A stretch of 64,000 nt of DNA, from contig WFXH01000098.1 of assembly GCA_015490715.1 (NCBI GenBank), positions 23,782-87,781 on the forward strand, given 5' to 3'. The notes under the pieces are model-generated. The model did no database searches and was not told the origin of the DNA. It saw only the letters and a list, made by a program, of their open reading frames with translations. This document shows positions 24,396 to 32,968 of this stretch, one piece after another. How positions within the stretch are numbered: the first letter of the stretch is position 1; every line of letters starts with the position of its first letter. The position numbers and the translations under genes were made by a program. Origin of the DNA: Saprospiraceae bacterium. GTDB taxonomy: Bacteria; Bacteroidota; Bacteroidia; Chitinophagales; Saprospiraceae.

Positions 24396-25712
24396 CTAAT
24401 GCCGCCACACCATGATGGGGATGGTGGGCATCTCCACTGCCTCTTCCTCGCCGTCCAATTGGAAATAATACACCGCTGGTGCCAAATTCCCAAAGGATAA
24501 TTTAAGCGAGCGTTGTCCTCGATACCAGAGGCCCCTTTGCACTACTTTGCCACTGCTATGCACAATACGCCAATAAAGGGTCTTCTGGGGAGTACGCTCC
24601 ATATGGATGACCATTGTTTGTTCGGGCATGAAATAGTACTTCAACGACGTATTTGTCCATTGGGTTTTCACAAATGTACCCATGGTATCCCCTGCACATG
24701 CTTGAAGGCGTTGGCTCAGGGTCTTGCGTATTGCGGGCAGGCGGGCGTACAGGCTGTCGCCCGGACAAAGGGTACTACAGCCATCCCGATGCCCACTCAG
24801 CCCGAAGAGATTTAAACCCGATACGCGGTGATAGCGCTTCTCCTCAGGCTTGATTCTCCATTTATGGGCAGTCCAAGTAAGTAGCTGTTCTAAGGTCTGG
24901 ACTGCATATCCCGATGGACCGATGGTCATATAATTGCCCATCATACAGATGCCGACAGTATTGGAGTTGGTACCGCAAAAATGCGCCCCTTTGATGCCGT
25001 CACCTCTTCCTTCGTAGAGCTGTCCCGTAGGGGCAATCAGCCAATTGTACCCAATGTCCGCCCATCCGCGAGTGACAACGTGAAAATGCCATATGTTTCG
25101 CACGACGGCATCCCAATCACTGGCAGTATTGGTCCCTGCTGAATGATGCACAATCATGTGGGTTGGCTCCGTGGGTATGGGATTGGGATTGGGCGGACAC
25201 CCACCGGGGCACCACTGCGACCGGCGCTTGTACGGCGGCAAGCTGTCACAACGACGATCCCCTCCTCTACTCTCGGCTCGCCATGATTTCTCATCGCGCG
25301 ACGGATAGGGAAAATACATGTACAACACCACCGAAACATCTTCCTCCGCCGTGTTGACAATCCAAATCGTATCCACATCTGCAGGTAAAAAATACAGAGG
25401 CGTATAGCGCACGATTTCATCCTCCGCATAATGGGGATCATACGATAGCACTATGTGCTGGCCATCGTATACCAACTCGAGCGCAGCAATATCGAAAAGT
25501 CGATCGCGCTCCACACCAATGGCACAAGACACAAAAGGGCGCTTCCCCTCCAAAATATTGGGTACCTCAATGCGCAAGGTATCGGTACCTGGAAGCCTCA
25601 TATTTTTCAGAACACCGTGATGCCAACTATGAAATTGTTGACACGGTGAAGCAGATGCCAGGAGCATTATCCCGACCAATAGTACAAACCTATCGAGAAT
25701 ACTATAGCCCAT
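24396..25712 (-). CDS. Secreted PGRP/amidase_2-type N-acetylmuramoyl-L-alanine amidase
   Basis: A 438-residue exported protein with an N-terminal signal sequence (residues 1-21). An approximately 150-residue domain of unknown fold is followed by a Pro-rich linker (CPPNPNPIPTEP) and a peptidoglycan-recognition amidase domain at about residues 185-335. Zinc ligands are visible as His189, His308 and Cys316, in HHSAG and GHRDGCSTLCPGD, with the conserved Tyr222 in GYNW; the His308-Cys316 spacing matches T7 lysozyme. The C-terminal 90 residues look like a T9SS-type beta domain. It should cut the bond between MurNAc and L-Ala, either in its own wall or in competitors' walls. Confidence 0.85.
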   Translation of the reverse strand: MGYSILDRFVLLVGIMLLASASPCQQFHSWHHGVLKNMRLPGTDTLRIEVPNILEGKRPFVSCAIGVERDRLFDIAALELVYDGQHIVLSYDPHYAEDEIVRYTPLYFLPADVDTIWIVNTAEEDVSVVLYMYFPYPSRDEKSWRAESRGGDRRCDSLPPYKRRSQWCPGGCPPNPNPIPTEPTHMIVHHSAGTNTASDWDAVVRNIWHFHVVTRGWADIGYNWLIAPTGQLYEGRGDGIKGAHFCGTNSNTVGICMMGNYMTIGPSGYAVQTLEQLLTWTAHKWRIKPEEKRYHRVSGLNLFGLSGHRDGCSTLCPGDSLYARLPAIRKTLSQRLQACAGDTMGTFVKTQWTNTSLKYYFMPEQTMVIHMERTPQKTLYWRIVHSSGKVVQRGLWYRGQRSLKLSFGNLAPAVYYFQLDGEEEAVEMPTIPIMVWRH

Positions 25713-25721
25713 TTAGGTAGC

Positions 25722-26249
25722 TTATTCCGAAGTAGTAGGCCTTTGCGGTAGTCCGCGTTTGCGGTAATGCTTAATTTGATACCCCTGGAAGCCGTACCTT
25801 CCCGTACTGACTAAAATAGTCATCTCTCCATTGGTCAATACCTCCCATTCTGTAATGCCTCGGTCGCCCAACAACGGGTACAGTCGCAGGATTCCATCGT
25901 CTAAATCGTAGCGGTAATATCCAAATTCAAGCGTATCGCGGTATTGCCCAAAGGTATATGTGTAATCGTCTTCCAAATCGAGCCAGTAGCCCTCCCAAAC
26001 GTTATACCGAACGACGGTATCGGGCAACAAGACGTAATCCACATGCCATACATCGGTCGTCATCGATGCCCAGGGTTTTTTGTTGATTTTCGCTCCAGCC
26101 ATGCGGGCAGAATCGCGCAATGTCTCGATTTCGGCGAGATGATAGACCTGCTGCTCTCGATCGTTCGTGCTTCGAAACTTCTCTCTATCTTTACAAGACA
26201 GCATCGGCAATATGCACAAGGACAAGAACAAACCCAGGGTCCGTATCAT
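25722..26249 (-). CDS. Small lipoprotein of unknown function
   Basis: 175 residues from the ATG at 26247-26249; the longer frame begins with TTG and lacks a good signal. The N-terminus MIRTLGLFLSLCILPMLSC is a classic lipoprotein signal. The mature part is acidic and aromatic, with many Tyr, Asp and Thr (LDLEDDYTYTFGQYRDTLEFGYYRYD), suggesting a small beta barrel or lipocalin-like fold. I recognise no family. Its 5' end overlaps the 5' end of tilS on the other strand by 38 bases, which is unusual. It lies 9 bases downstream of the PGRP amidase start on the same strand, so it may be co-transcribed with that gene. Confidence 0.7.
   Translation of the reverse strand: MIRTLGLFLSLCILPMLSCKDREKFRSTNDREQQVYHLAEIETLRDSARMAGAKINKKPWASMTTDVWHVDYVLLPDTVVRYNVWEGYWLDLEDDYTYTFGQYRDTLEFGYYRYDLDDGILRLYPLLGDRGITEWEVLTNGEMTILVSTGRYGFQGYQIKHYRKRGLPQRPTTSE
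26186..26193 (+). promoter_or_regulatory. -7-like box for tilS inside the divergent lipoprotein gene
   Basis: TATCTTTA differs from TAnnTTTG only at the last base and lies 19 bases before the tilS ATG at 26212. It falls within codons of the divergent lipoprotein gene. Confidence 0.45.
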
Positions 26250-27603
26250 AGACTCCGATTTTATCGTTTGTGAAGTTCGCAAATTTATAAAAAAACACCG
26301 TCTTATAGACGAAGGAGCAAGAGTATTGGTGGCCTGTAGCGGGGGCCCCGATTCGGTAGCATTGGCCGATATCTTACGTATGCTTGGATATAGTATAGGA
26401 CTTGCGCATATGAATTACGGTATGCGCGGTGCGGATGCCGAAGCCGATGCCCAGCTCGTCGAGCAGCTCGCCCACCAATGGGACGTGCCTTTTTACTCCA
26501 TCTCTGCACAAATGTTAGGCTTTGATCCACACGACCAGCGTAATTTTCAGGAGAGAGCTCGCGATATTCGCTATCGATGGCTACAGCAAGTGCGTCAAAC
26601 AGAACAATACGATAAAATTGCCACGGCCCACCAGCTCGATGATCAAGTCGAAACCCTTCTCATGCGCTTGTTTCGAGGTTCGTCGTTGAAAGGGCTCGTA
26701 GGCATCCCCCCATCCCGTCAGGACATCATCCGCCCACTCCTCTCCATACCTCGAGCAATGATTGTCGAGTACTTGCGACAGAAAAATCTCCCCTATCGCA
26801 TCGACCACACCAATCTCACCGAAGACTATCTTCGAAACCGCATCCGACATCGCATTCTCCCCACTATCCAAGCGGTATTTCCCGCCTGGGCCACCGCATT
26901 CAACCATACTACCTCGCACCTCTCGCGTCAATATGTCCTCTATCGCGCGCTCTGGGAAGAGCGAGTGTATAAAATCGTACGCCCTTATCTTCAGGGCTAT
27001 TACATCGCTCGCACAGCACTCGAAAAAAGCCTTGAAGGGCATGCTCAAGAGCTATGGGAAGAAATACTCCATTGGCTGGGCTTTTCGGCACACCAGATCG
27101 AAGAAATAGGGCTTTTCGACGATCATTACACCGGCCAAAAATTTCATAACAGCAAATGGACACTCTACGTCGAACGCAACGGCTGGGTCTTTTTGCCGAA
27201 CGATTTCAGTTCTCAATGGTCCAAACAGATCATCCACGGTCCTGGCGTTTACCAAACGAGATGGGGCACTGTCGAAGTACACGTATTGAAGAGCGATGAA
27301 AAAATCCCTCAATCGTCATCCACCATTGTCGTCTCTCCCGACGACATGGCCCTACCTTTGGTCCTGCGGCCGCGCCAAAAGGGAGATGTCTTCTACCCTG
27401 TAGGTTGGTCGAGTGGCGTTCGACTGAAAAAATTGCTCACCAATGCGCGCTATCCTACGCATCAAAAATCAACTGCCCCCGTACTTACCGATGCCGAAGG
27501 AAATATTCTGTGGATCCCTGGTGTCCGTGTATCCAGTCGATTGAAAAATCCGTCCACTCCCCATCGATGGTTATTAAAATGGCTCCCCTATTTTCAAGAA
27601 TAA
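26212..27603 (+). CDS. tilS: tRNA(Ile)-lysidine synthase
   Basis: A 463-residue enzyme that attaches lysine to C34 of tRNA-Ile (CAU anticodon), so that it reads AUA instead of AUG. The PP-loop ATP-binding motif SGGPDS is at residues 43-48. The region after it (GLAHMNYGMRG, ATAHQLDDQVETLLMRLFRGS) is typical, and the C-terminal domain (LRPRQKGDVFYPVG) is present. The frame extends to 26167, but the ATG at 26212 is best placed relative to the promoter box. It starts inside the divergent lipoprotein gene. The enzyme is essential in nearly all bacteria. Confidence 0.94.
   Translation: MHKDKNKPRVRIIDSDFIVCEVRKFIKKHRLIDEGARVLVACSGGPDSVALADILRMLGYSIGLAHMNYGMRGADAEADAQLVEQLAHQWDVPFYSISAQMLGFDPHDQRNFQERARDIRYRWLQQVRQTEQYDKIATAHQLDDQVETLLMRLFRGSSLKGLVGIPPSRQDIIRPLLSIPRAMIVEYLRQKNLPYRIDHTNLTEDYLRNRIRHRILPTIQAVFPAWATAFNHTTSHLSRQYVLYRALWEERVYKIVRPYLQGYYIARTALEKSLEGHAQELWEEILHWLGFSAHQIEEIGLFDDHYTGQKFHNSKWTLYVERNGWVFLPNDFSSQWSKQIIHGPGVYQTRWGTVEVHVLKSDEKIPQSSSTIVVSPDDMALPLVLRPRQKGDVFYPVGWSSGVRLKKLLTNARYPTHQKSTAPVLTDAEGNILWIPGVRVSSRLKNPSTPHRWLLKWLPYFQE
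26280..26287 (-). promoter_or_regulatory. -7 box for the lipoprotein gene, inside tilS
   Basis: The minus strand reads TAAATTTG, an exact TAnnTTTG match, 30 bases upstream of the lipoprotein ATG at 26249. It lies within the coding sequence of tilS. Confidence 0.45.
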
Positions 27604-27616
27604 TGCACAAAAGCCG

Positions 27617-27624
27617 TATCTTTG
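27617..27624 (+). promoter_or_regulatory. -7 box for the DoxX gene
   Basis: TATCTTTG is an exact consensus match 26 bases before the ATG at 27651. No clear -33 TTG is seen. Confidence 0.5.
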
Positions 27625-27650
27625 TTTGGGGACGAAAATAGCCAATCTAC

Positions 27651-28070
27651 ATGAAGAGTTTTTTACTGCTCTTATCGCGCATCTTTCTCGCTTCGGTTTT
27701 TATCTATGAGGCCTATGATTCTATCGTGCGCTTTGAGGAGACCAAACAGACCATGGCCGCCTACGGCATTACCTGGCAACCCAACACTTTGCTGGTATTG
27801 ACGATTAGTGGTTTAATTGTGGGTAGCATTTTTCTCATCATTGGTTACAGGGTAGCTCTGGCGAGTACGATTTTAATCGCCTACTTGCTACCCGTCACGC
27901 TCATCGTCTACTCTTTTTGGAACGATCCCATGCCTCAGCGGCAAGTCCACTTGCTGTACTTCATCAAAAACATTGCCATCGTAGGAGGGTTAATATCCAT
28001 TGGAGTGCATGGACCAGGTAGATGGAGCATACGAAGGGTACTCGATGTCCAGCGCGCTCCCTTGTGGTAA
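27651..28070 (+). CDS. DoxX-family integral membrane protein
   Basis: A 139-residue protein with four predicted membrane helices. The start LLLLSRIFLASVFIYEAYDSIVRF and the second-helix pair are characteristic of DoxX/YphA-type proteins. Members have been linked to quinone-dependent thiosulfate oxidation in archaea and to redox stress in other bacteria, but most are uncharacterised. It is followed 35 bases later by tsaE; a shared transcript is likely. Confidence 0.82.
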   Translation: MKSFLLLLSRIFLASVFIYEAYDSIVRFEETKQTMAAYGITWQPNTLLVLTISGLIVGSIFLIIGYRVALASTILIAYLLPVTLIVYSFWNDPMPQRQVHLLYFIKNIAIVGGLISIGVHGPGRWSIRRVLDVQRAPLW

Positions 28071-28105
28071 AATCCCGTTGGTGCGTGGGTACGGTACGCT
28101 GTGTA

Positions 28106-28543
28106 ATGGAATGGCCATCCCTTCGCCCAGCTGACTGGGGGAAGGTCGTCGAATCGGTAATGAGGTATTTCCCCGAATACAACAACATTTTACTCTTCGG
28201 CCAGCTCGGAACGGGGAAAACAACCTTTACGCGACATTTAGCGCGTGCACTTGGAATCTCCACACCCATCACGAGTCCGACCTTTACCATCATAAACACT
28301 TATCCCTTAGCACCGGCATCATTCTTTCGACAACTGGTCCATGCAGACCTCTATCGCATCGAAGAGGAGGACGAACTCGTCGAATTGGGCCTTACGGATA
28401 TGGTGCGCGATCCGAAGCAATTGACCCTTGTCGAATGGCCAGAGCTCCTTCTCCCTTATATCGACACGAGCTTGATATTGTCGATAGCGTATGGAGTGGA
28501 CACTTCTCATCGCATGGTCGAATTCAAGATTGCGAATCTTTGA
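28106..28543 (+). CDS. tsaE: tRNA threonylcarbamoyladenosine synthesis ATPase TsaE
   Basis: A 145-residue P-loop protein. The open frame begins at 28022, but the ATG at 28106 (MEWPSLRPADWGK) gives the normal family length. Walker A is GQLGTGKTT at residues 32-40, followed by SPTFTIINTY, the Walker B-like HADLYRIEEEDEL and the conserved LVEWPE. TsaE works with TsaB and TsaD to add threonylcarbamoyl to A37 of tRNAs reading ANN codons. The two partners are not in the window. Confidence 0.92.
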   Translation: MEWPSLRPADWGKVVESVMRYFPEYNNILLFGQLGTGKTTFTRHLARALGISTPITSPTFTIINTYPLAPASFFRQLVHADLYRIEEEDELVELGLTDMVRDPKQLTLVEWPELLLPYIDTSLILSIAYGVDTSHRMVEFKIANL

Positions 28544-28560
28544 GAAATTGGATATCTTTG
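28530..28560 (+). promoter_or_regulatory. Promoter of the alanine dehydrogenase gene
   Basis: TTG at 28530-28532, a 20-base spacer and TATCTTTG at 28553-28560 match the Bacteroidota -33/-7 pattern. The leader to the ATG at 28590 is about 23 bases. The -33 part overlaps the 3' end of tsaE. Confidence 0.6.
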
Positions 28561-28589
28561 GTGGTTATTTTTCAAAAAATCCGCATTAA

Positions 28590-29816
28590 ATGGATGAAAT
28601 CATTCATAAAAAGGTAGAGGTGCACATGGGCAGTTTTGCCTATGAGCCCAAACCTGAGACACTTGCTCTACAGCCCAAGGAGCGTAAGCTCACCATCGGC
28701 ATCCCCAAAGAAACGCGATTGCACGAAAACCGCATCGCTCTGGTGCCCAATTCTATTCGCGTACTGACCAATGTGGGACATAAAGTCGTCGTAGAGAGCG
28801 GTGCTGGTGAGCGGTCGAACTATGCCGATATCGAATTTAGCGAAGCAGGAGCACAAGTAGTCCACGACCGCAAAGAGGTGCTCAAGTCGGATATCATCCT
28901 CAAGGTAGAACCCCCCAGTGTGGAGGAAATCGATCTGTTCAACCCCGGACAAATCCTCATATCACCACTTCAATTGCCGATCATCTCGCGCAAATACCTC
29001 CTAAAGCTCAAAGAGAAGCGCGTCACGGCCATCGCTATGGAATACATTAAGTCGCACGATGGCACCTTTCCCATTGTCCAAATCCTCGGAGAGCTCGCTG
29101 GCATGAATGCCGTCATTACTGCCTCAGAATTGCTTGCTAAAACCAACGAAGGGCGAGGGGTCTTGCTCGGGGGTATTACAGGCGTACCTCCCGCCAAAGT
29201 GGTCATCCTCGGAGCCGGCATCGTAGCCGAATCCGCTATACGCGCTGCCCTCGGCCTCGGTGCCTCCATCCGCGTGCTGGACAACAACATCTACAAACTC
29301 ATGCGCCTCAAGAGTCGCATCGGTACGGTGCTGCACACTTCTGCCATACACCCTAAATATCTACAACATCAGCTCGAAACGGCCGATGTCGTCATCGGAG
29401 CTATTCACTCCAAAGAGGGACGCTCCCCCATCATCATCACCGAAGAGATGGTCATGCGCATGAAAAAAGGTGCCGTCATCATCGATGTGTCCATCGACCA
29501 GGGCGGCATTTGCGAGACCTCAGAGGTGACCACCCTCGACAATCCCACCTTCGTCAAACACGGCGTCGTACATTACTGCGTGCCTAACATGGCCTCCAAA
29601 TACCCGCGAACAGCTTCGCAGGCCATCAGCAACATCATTACGCCCATACTCATCGGCATTGGAGCTGAGCAAAACCTCGAAACCCTCCTGTTTTACGACA
29701 AAGGACTGCGCAACGGTGTGTATTGCTATAAGGGATGCCTCACCAATCGCTACCTCAGCAAGCAATTCGACATACGGTACACCGACCTCGAATTGCTCTT
29801 GACATCACAAGCTTAG
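28590..29816 (+). CDS. ald: Alanine dehydrogenase
   Basis: A 408-residue NAD-dependent enzyme that interconverts L-alanine and pyruvate plus ammonia. The KLTIGIPKETRLHENRIALVP signature begins near residue 33, so there is an N-terminal extension of about 32 residues compared with Bacillus enzymes, as seen in Bacteroidota. The Rossmann loop VVILGAGIVAESA and the C-terminal VVHYCVPNMASKYPRTAS are present. It has its own promoter. With gdhA and the aminotransferase it points to amino acid catabolism. Confidence 0.92.
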   Translation: MDEIIHKKVEVHMGSFAYEPKPETLALQPKERKLTIGIPKETRLHENRIALVPNSIRVLTNVGHKVVVESGAGERSNYADIEFSEAGAQVVHDRKEVLKSDIILKVEPPSVEEIDLFNPGQILISPLQLPIISRKYLLKLKEKRVTAIAMEYIKSHDGTFPIVQILGELAGMNAVITASELLAKTNEGRGVLLGGITGVPPAKVVILGAGIVAESAIRAALGLGASIRVLDNNIYKLMRLKSRIGTVLHTSAIHPKYLQHQLETADVVIGAIHSKEGRSPIIITEEMVMRMKKGAVIIDVSIDQGGICETSEVTTLDNPTFVKHGVVHYCVPNMASKYPRTASQAISNIITPILIGIGAEQNLETLLFYDKGLRNGVYCYKGCLTNRYLSKQFDIRYTDLELLLTSQA

Positions 29817-29887
29817 TGAACATTATCTCCCATGCATAGGTGGAATGCGTCTACAACTCTCTCCTATCCTCATGGTGGATAGACTTC

Positions 29888-30262
29888 TCACAGCTTTGCC
29901 AGCACCCGGGATATCCATTGTCCAACGGGTGATTTCCACTCCTTAGGGCGTATCCAGCCGCGTGCTTCCAAAACCTTCAACACGACGGTCAGCCAGATAA
30001 GTGCCAGGAGGGGATAGACCCAAACGACTCCGTAATTGTAATACAGGGCTTCCCTCCACTCGCCGTGATGCATGTGCATCACCGCACGGGTCGTACCACA
30101 TCCAATACATTCCACTCCAAACAACCACACCGAAGGACAGAGCGACTGCCCTTCGTCAAACGTATCGGCTGGAAGAAGCCAAAGCACAAACGGTGCCACA
30201 ATGATGGCACCGACCACCACCCACACATACAGCTCTAATAGAAATCGCCCGATCCGCTTCAT
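29888..30262 (-). CDS. DUF2752 small membrane protein
   Basis: A 124-residue protein with a hydrophobic segment at about residues 8-30 and one or two more near 80-105. The stretch CPSVWLFGVECIGCGTTRAVMHMHHGEW carries the C-x-GCGTTRA signature of DUF2752, a family of unknown function common in Bacteroidota and Actinobacteria. It is convergent with alanine dehydrogenase. The strong terminator at 30304-30333 separates it from the upstream gene, so it needs its own promoter, which I cannot identify with confidence. Confidence 0.82.
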   Translation of the reverse strand: MKRIGRFLLELYVWVVVGAIIVAPFVLWLLPADTFDEGQSLCPSVWLFGVECIGCGTTRAVMHMHHGEWREALYYNYGVVWVYPLLALIWLTVVLKVLEARGWIRPKEWKSPVGQWISRVLAKL

Positions 30263-30303
30263 CTACAAGGGGTTTTACAACTGTACATATCCAACCCTAA
30301 GCC

Positions 30304-30333
30304 AAAAAGCCCCCACCCTTTGGGGTGGGGGCT
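30304..30333 (-). terminator. Rho-independent terminator
   Basis: An 11-base-pair perfect stem (30308-30318 with 30323-30333, AGCCCCCACCC) and a 4-base loop are followed on the minus strand by TTTTT (30308-30304). It ends transcription of the gene at 30381-30872. Confidence 0.9.
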
Positions 30334-30380
30334 AGGCTTAACTACTAAAACTAATTAACTATTATTGACTAGCGCAGTTT

Positions 30381-30872
30381 TTACTTGTAGAAGCGCTTCA
30401 TCAAGCGCAGCGAATAGATGAGCTGAAGAACATAACCCACTAAGGGGAAAATGACACACACGAAGGATCCTGCATATCCCACGGCGATCATCAATAACGC
30501 ATAGATCCATTCTTTGCCCTCCCAATTACTGTTCAAACCGATACCGAGAAAGCCCAGGCCAATGACGGCCAAAACGATGTATATCGTCTTGTCGAGCTCG
30601 GGCTCCTTATTGGGAGGTAGATCGGCTTTTAGCTCCTCTTGGTACTTCTTTAGTGATGCTATCTCCTGAAGATTGAGCGTCTTGCCCGTACGCTCTCGAT
30701 AGACTTTGGGGGTAAGCTGTAGGATCTCTTCGCGGTCAAAGCCCTTTAAAAATTCCGGCGCAGGCACGGATAATTCCCCCTCGACGTGATCATGAACGGG
30801 CACGACTGCATACGAGGTCGTGATGCCCACGAGAAAAAACAGTGCCAGCGAAAGTGTCAAAATTCTCTTCAT
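30381..30872 (-). CDS. Small exported membrane protein of unknown function
   Basis: A 163-residue protein with a signal sequence (MKRILTLSLALFFLVGITTSYA). A charged segment (FDREEILQLTPKVYRERTGKTLNLQEIASLKKYQEEL) is followed by two hydrophobic hairpins at about residues 95-155 and a basic end (RLMKRFYK). The charged segment plus paired helices resembles a group of small Bacteroidota membrane proteins, but I cannot name the family. It is an independent transcript, with a promoter box at 30902-30909 and a strong terminator at 30304-30333. Confidence 0.7.
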   Translation of the reverse strand: MKRILTLSLALFFLVGITTSYAVVPVHDHVEGELSVPAPEFLKGFDREEILQLTPKVYRERTGKTLNLQEIASLKKYQEELKADLPPNKEPELDKTIYIVLAVIGLGFLGIGLNSNWEGKEWIYALLMIAVGYAGSFVCVIFPLVGYVLQLIYSLRLMKRFYK

Positions 30873-30901
30873 CGTCTGTCAATTTTTATGAACTCTTAGT
30901 G

Positions 30902-30909
30902 CAAATGTA
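30902..30909 (-). promoter_or_regulatory. -7 box for the gene at 30381-30872
   Basis: The minus strand reads TACATTTG, an exact TAnnTTTG match, 29 bases upstream of the ATG at 30872. Confidence 0.5.
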
Positions 30910-31100
30910 AAAAATAAATTTTTAGTGACCGAGATCACCAATTAGGGCGCGCACATTGACATCCTTTCTTTCTTCCTCGAAGCGATATTCGAGGTTGGTA
31001 TAGAGACACGACAATAGGTTTCGAAGAGCAACCTCATACCCTTATTGAGCACTCTCCGAATACGAGACACGAGCAGTTCTTCAATCGACAACAGTACTCC

Positions 31101-31535
31101 TTACGACTGTGCCGTATTGGCGCTGGCGGCCAATTGGTCAAAGGCCTTTTTTAAGACATCTGCGATTTCATGCGCACTGGCCCCCTCGATGTGATGGCGC
31201 TCCATCATAAAGACGAGCTCCCCATCTTTGAATATTGCAATAGAAGGAGACGAAGGGGGAAAGGGGAGCATAAATTCGCGGGCCTTGGCAGTGGCTTCAC
31301 GGTCTACCCCTGCAAACACCGTAATGACGCGGTCGGGCTTGTTTTCGTGCTCTAAAGCTAAGATGACGCCCGGGCGCGCATTTGCCGCCGCACATCCACA
31401 CACCGAGTTGACAACTACCATGACCGTACCCGGAGATTTGATGATTTTTTCCACTTCTTCAGGAGTCTTCACCGCTTCCACACCGTGATCGGTCAACTCT
31501 TTTTCCATCGGAATGACTAACTCTGGAGGATACAT
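31101..31535 (-). CDS. Bacilliredoxin (BrxA/BrxB family)
   Basis: A 144-residue thioredoxin-fold protein. The longest frame begins with TTG at 31541; the ATG at 31533-31535 (MYPPELVIPMEKEL) is preferred. The motif VVNSVCGCAAANARPG holds the Cys46-Gly-Cys48 active site typical of YphP/YqiW bacilliredoxins (DUF1094), which remove bacillithiol from oxidised proteins in Firmicutes and are also found in Bacteroidota. It stands alone, divergent from the retropepsin-like gene. Confidence 0.9.
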   Translation of the reverse strand: MYPPELVIPMEKELTDHGVEAVKTPEEVEKIIKSPGTVMVVVNSVCGCAAANARPGVILALEHENKPDRVITVFAGVDREATAKAREFMLPFPPSSPSIAIFKDGELVFMMERHHIEGASAHEIADVLKKAFDQLAASANTAQS

Positions 31536-31656
31536 ATGCAACAGATTTTAATACGTTGAGTATAGTGACGAACACATTTGTCGTTTATTTTAACGATCAA
31601 ATATTCCAATGGTTTTTCTGCACTGCCACAAAGACCCACATCGTTTTAATTTTCGT

Positions 31657-32910
31657 ATGAAATGGTTGACGCAGCGCCTGCTCCACTCACTTTTGTGCAT
31701 CGGGTTGATTTTCACGTCCTTTACAGCCGAGGCACACTTCGCTACAGAGGGCGACAAAGAACCGACCGAGGTTGTACTGACCTTTGATTACATAGGCGAT
31801 TTGCTCCTGGTGAAGGTGCGATTGGGTGGTATCTTACCCTTGACGTTTATCGTGGATACGGGTTCGCCGTATAGTGTACTATTTGAGCGTCTCTACGTAG
31901 AGATCTTGGGCATACCGCTCTCCAAGGCGATAAAAATTGCAGGAGCCGACCGATCGCAGTTGTTGGAGGCCTATATTGCACGTCGCGTTCCGCTCATCAT
32001 CGACGACAAACTCTCCTTGACAAAAGACATCATCGTCCTCAAACACGATTACTTCTCGCTGTCCAATCTCATCGGTGCAGAAGTAGACGGCATCCTCGGC
32101 ATGGACATCTTTCGCAGGTGGATTGTCGATATCGACTATAGGAAAAATCGCATCACATTGCGCAAAGACCTTGACAAGGGGAAGCTCAGCCGCTACACCA
32201 CCCATCCCCTACTATTGTACCAAGGCAAGCCGTACGTACGCATTCCCATCGATGTACATAACGACAGCACAATAGAAGCGACATTTTTGCTCGACACTGG
32301 AGCGGGGGTACCTGTGATGTTGTTCAATGCATCCCATCCCGAGATCACCCTTCCTACACGGCACATCCGTGGGCTCATCGGCGTCAGTTTAGGGGGAAAT
32401 GTCGAGGGCTATTTGGCCCGCATCCACGCGGTACACTTCGGAGGAAAGCTCTATAAAAACCCCATCGTCTACTATTTCATACGCGACACAACAGCTCTCG
32501 ATGAGAAAATCGAAGATCCCAACTTTGCCGTACACGGGATATTGGGCAACAAGCTCCTCTCGCATTACCGCATCATCCTCGATGCCTCATCGCGAACACT
32601 TTATTTGCGTCCGTATTCGCGGAAGATTCCCCAATTTGAGATCGACAAGAGCGGCATACAGGTCTTCGCGAGCGGTCCTGATTTTAAGACCTTCGTCGTG
32701 GGCTATGTCATCGAAGGCTCGCCGGCTTGGGAGGCGGGTATCCGATCGGGTGATCAGATCTTGTGGCTTGGATGCTGGCATCACTCATGGCTGACGCTCA
32801 ACACCCTGACGAAAAAGCTCTCGGGCAAAGAGGGAAAAAAGATTCGCTTGAAGATCAAGCGCGGTGAGCGCACATACTGGGTACAATTTCGCCTACGCCA
32901 ATTGATTTAA
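31657..32910 (+). CDS. Retropepsin-like aspartyl protease with PDZ domain
   Basis: A 417-residue exported protein. The frame is open from 31609; the ATG at 31657 (MKWLTQRLLHSLLCIGLIF) begins a good signal peptide. Two D-T-G motifs are present: FIVDTGSPYSV (Asp67) and FLLDTGAGVPVM (Asp212). Both halves of a pepsin-like fold therefore appear in one chain. A PDZ domain (about residues 345-415, GYVIEGSPAWEAGIRSGDQILWL) closes the protein. Such proteins are common in Bacteroidota, but their targets are unknown; a periplasmic proteolytic role is inferred. Confidence 0.83.
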   Translation: MKWLTQRLLHSLLCIGLIFTSFTAEAHFATEGDKEPTEVVLTFDYIGDLLLVKVRLGGILPLTFIVDTGSPYSVLFERLYVEILGIPLSKAIKIAGADRSQLLEAYIARRVPLIIDDKLSLTKDIIVLKHDYFSLSNLIGAEVDGILGMDIFRRWIVDIDYRKNRITLRKDLDKGKLSRYTTHPLLLYQGKPYVRIPIDVHNDSTIEATFLLDTGAGVPVMLFNASHPEITLPTRHIRGLIGVSLGGNVEGYLARIHAVHFGGKLYKNPIVYYFIRDTTALDEKIEDPNFAVHGILGNKLLSHYRIILDASSRTLYLRPYSRKIPQFEIDKSGIQVFASGPDFKTFVVGYVIEGSPAWEAGIRSGDQILWLGCWHHSWLTLNTLTKKLSGKEGKKIRLKIKRGERTYWVQFRLRQLI

Positions 32911-32915
32911 CACCC

Positions 32916-32923
32916 TATCTTTG
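32916..32923 (+). promoter_or_regulatory. -7 box for the enoyl-CoA hydratase gene
   Basis: TATCTTTG is an exact consensus match 45 bases before the ATG at 32969. The leader is about 39 bases. Confidence 0.5.
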
Positions 32924-32968
32924 CGACTACAAATCCGCTAACCCCATTCACCTCATCAATCTGCGCTT

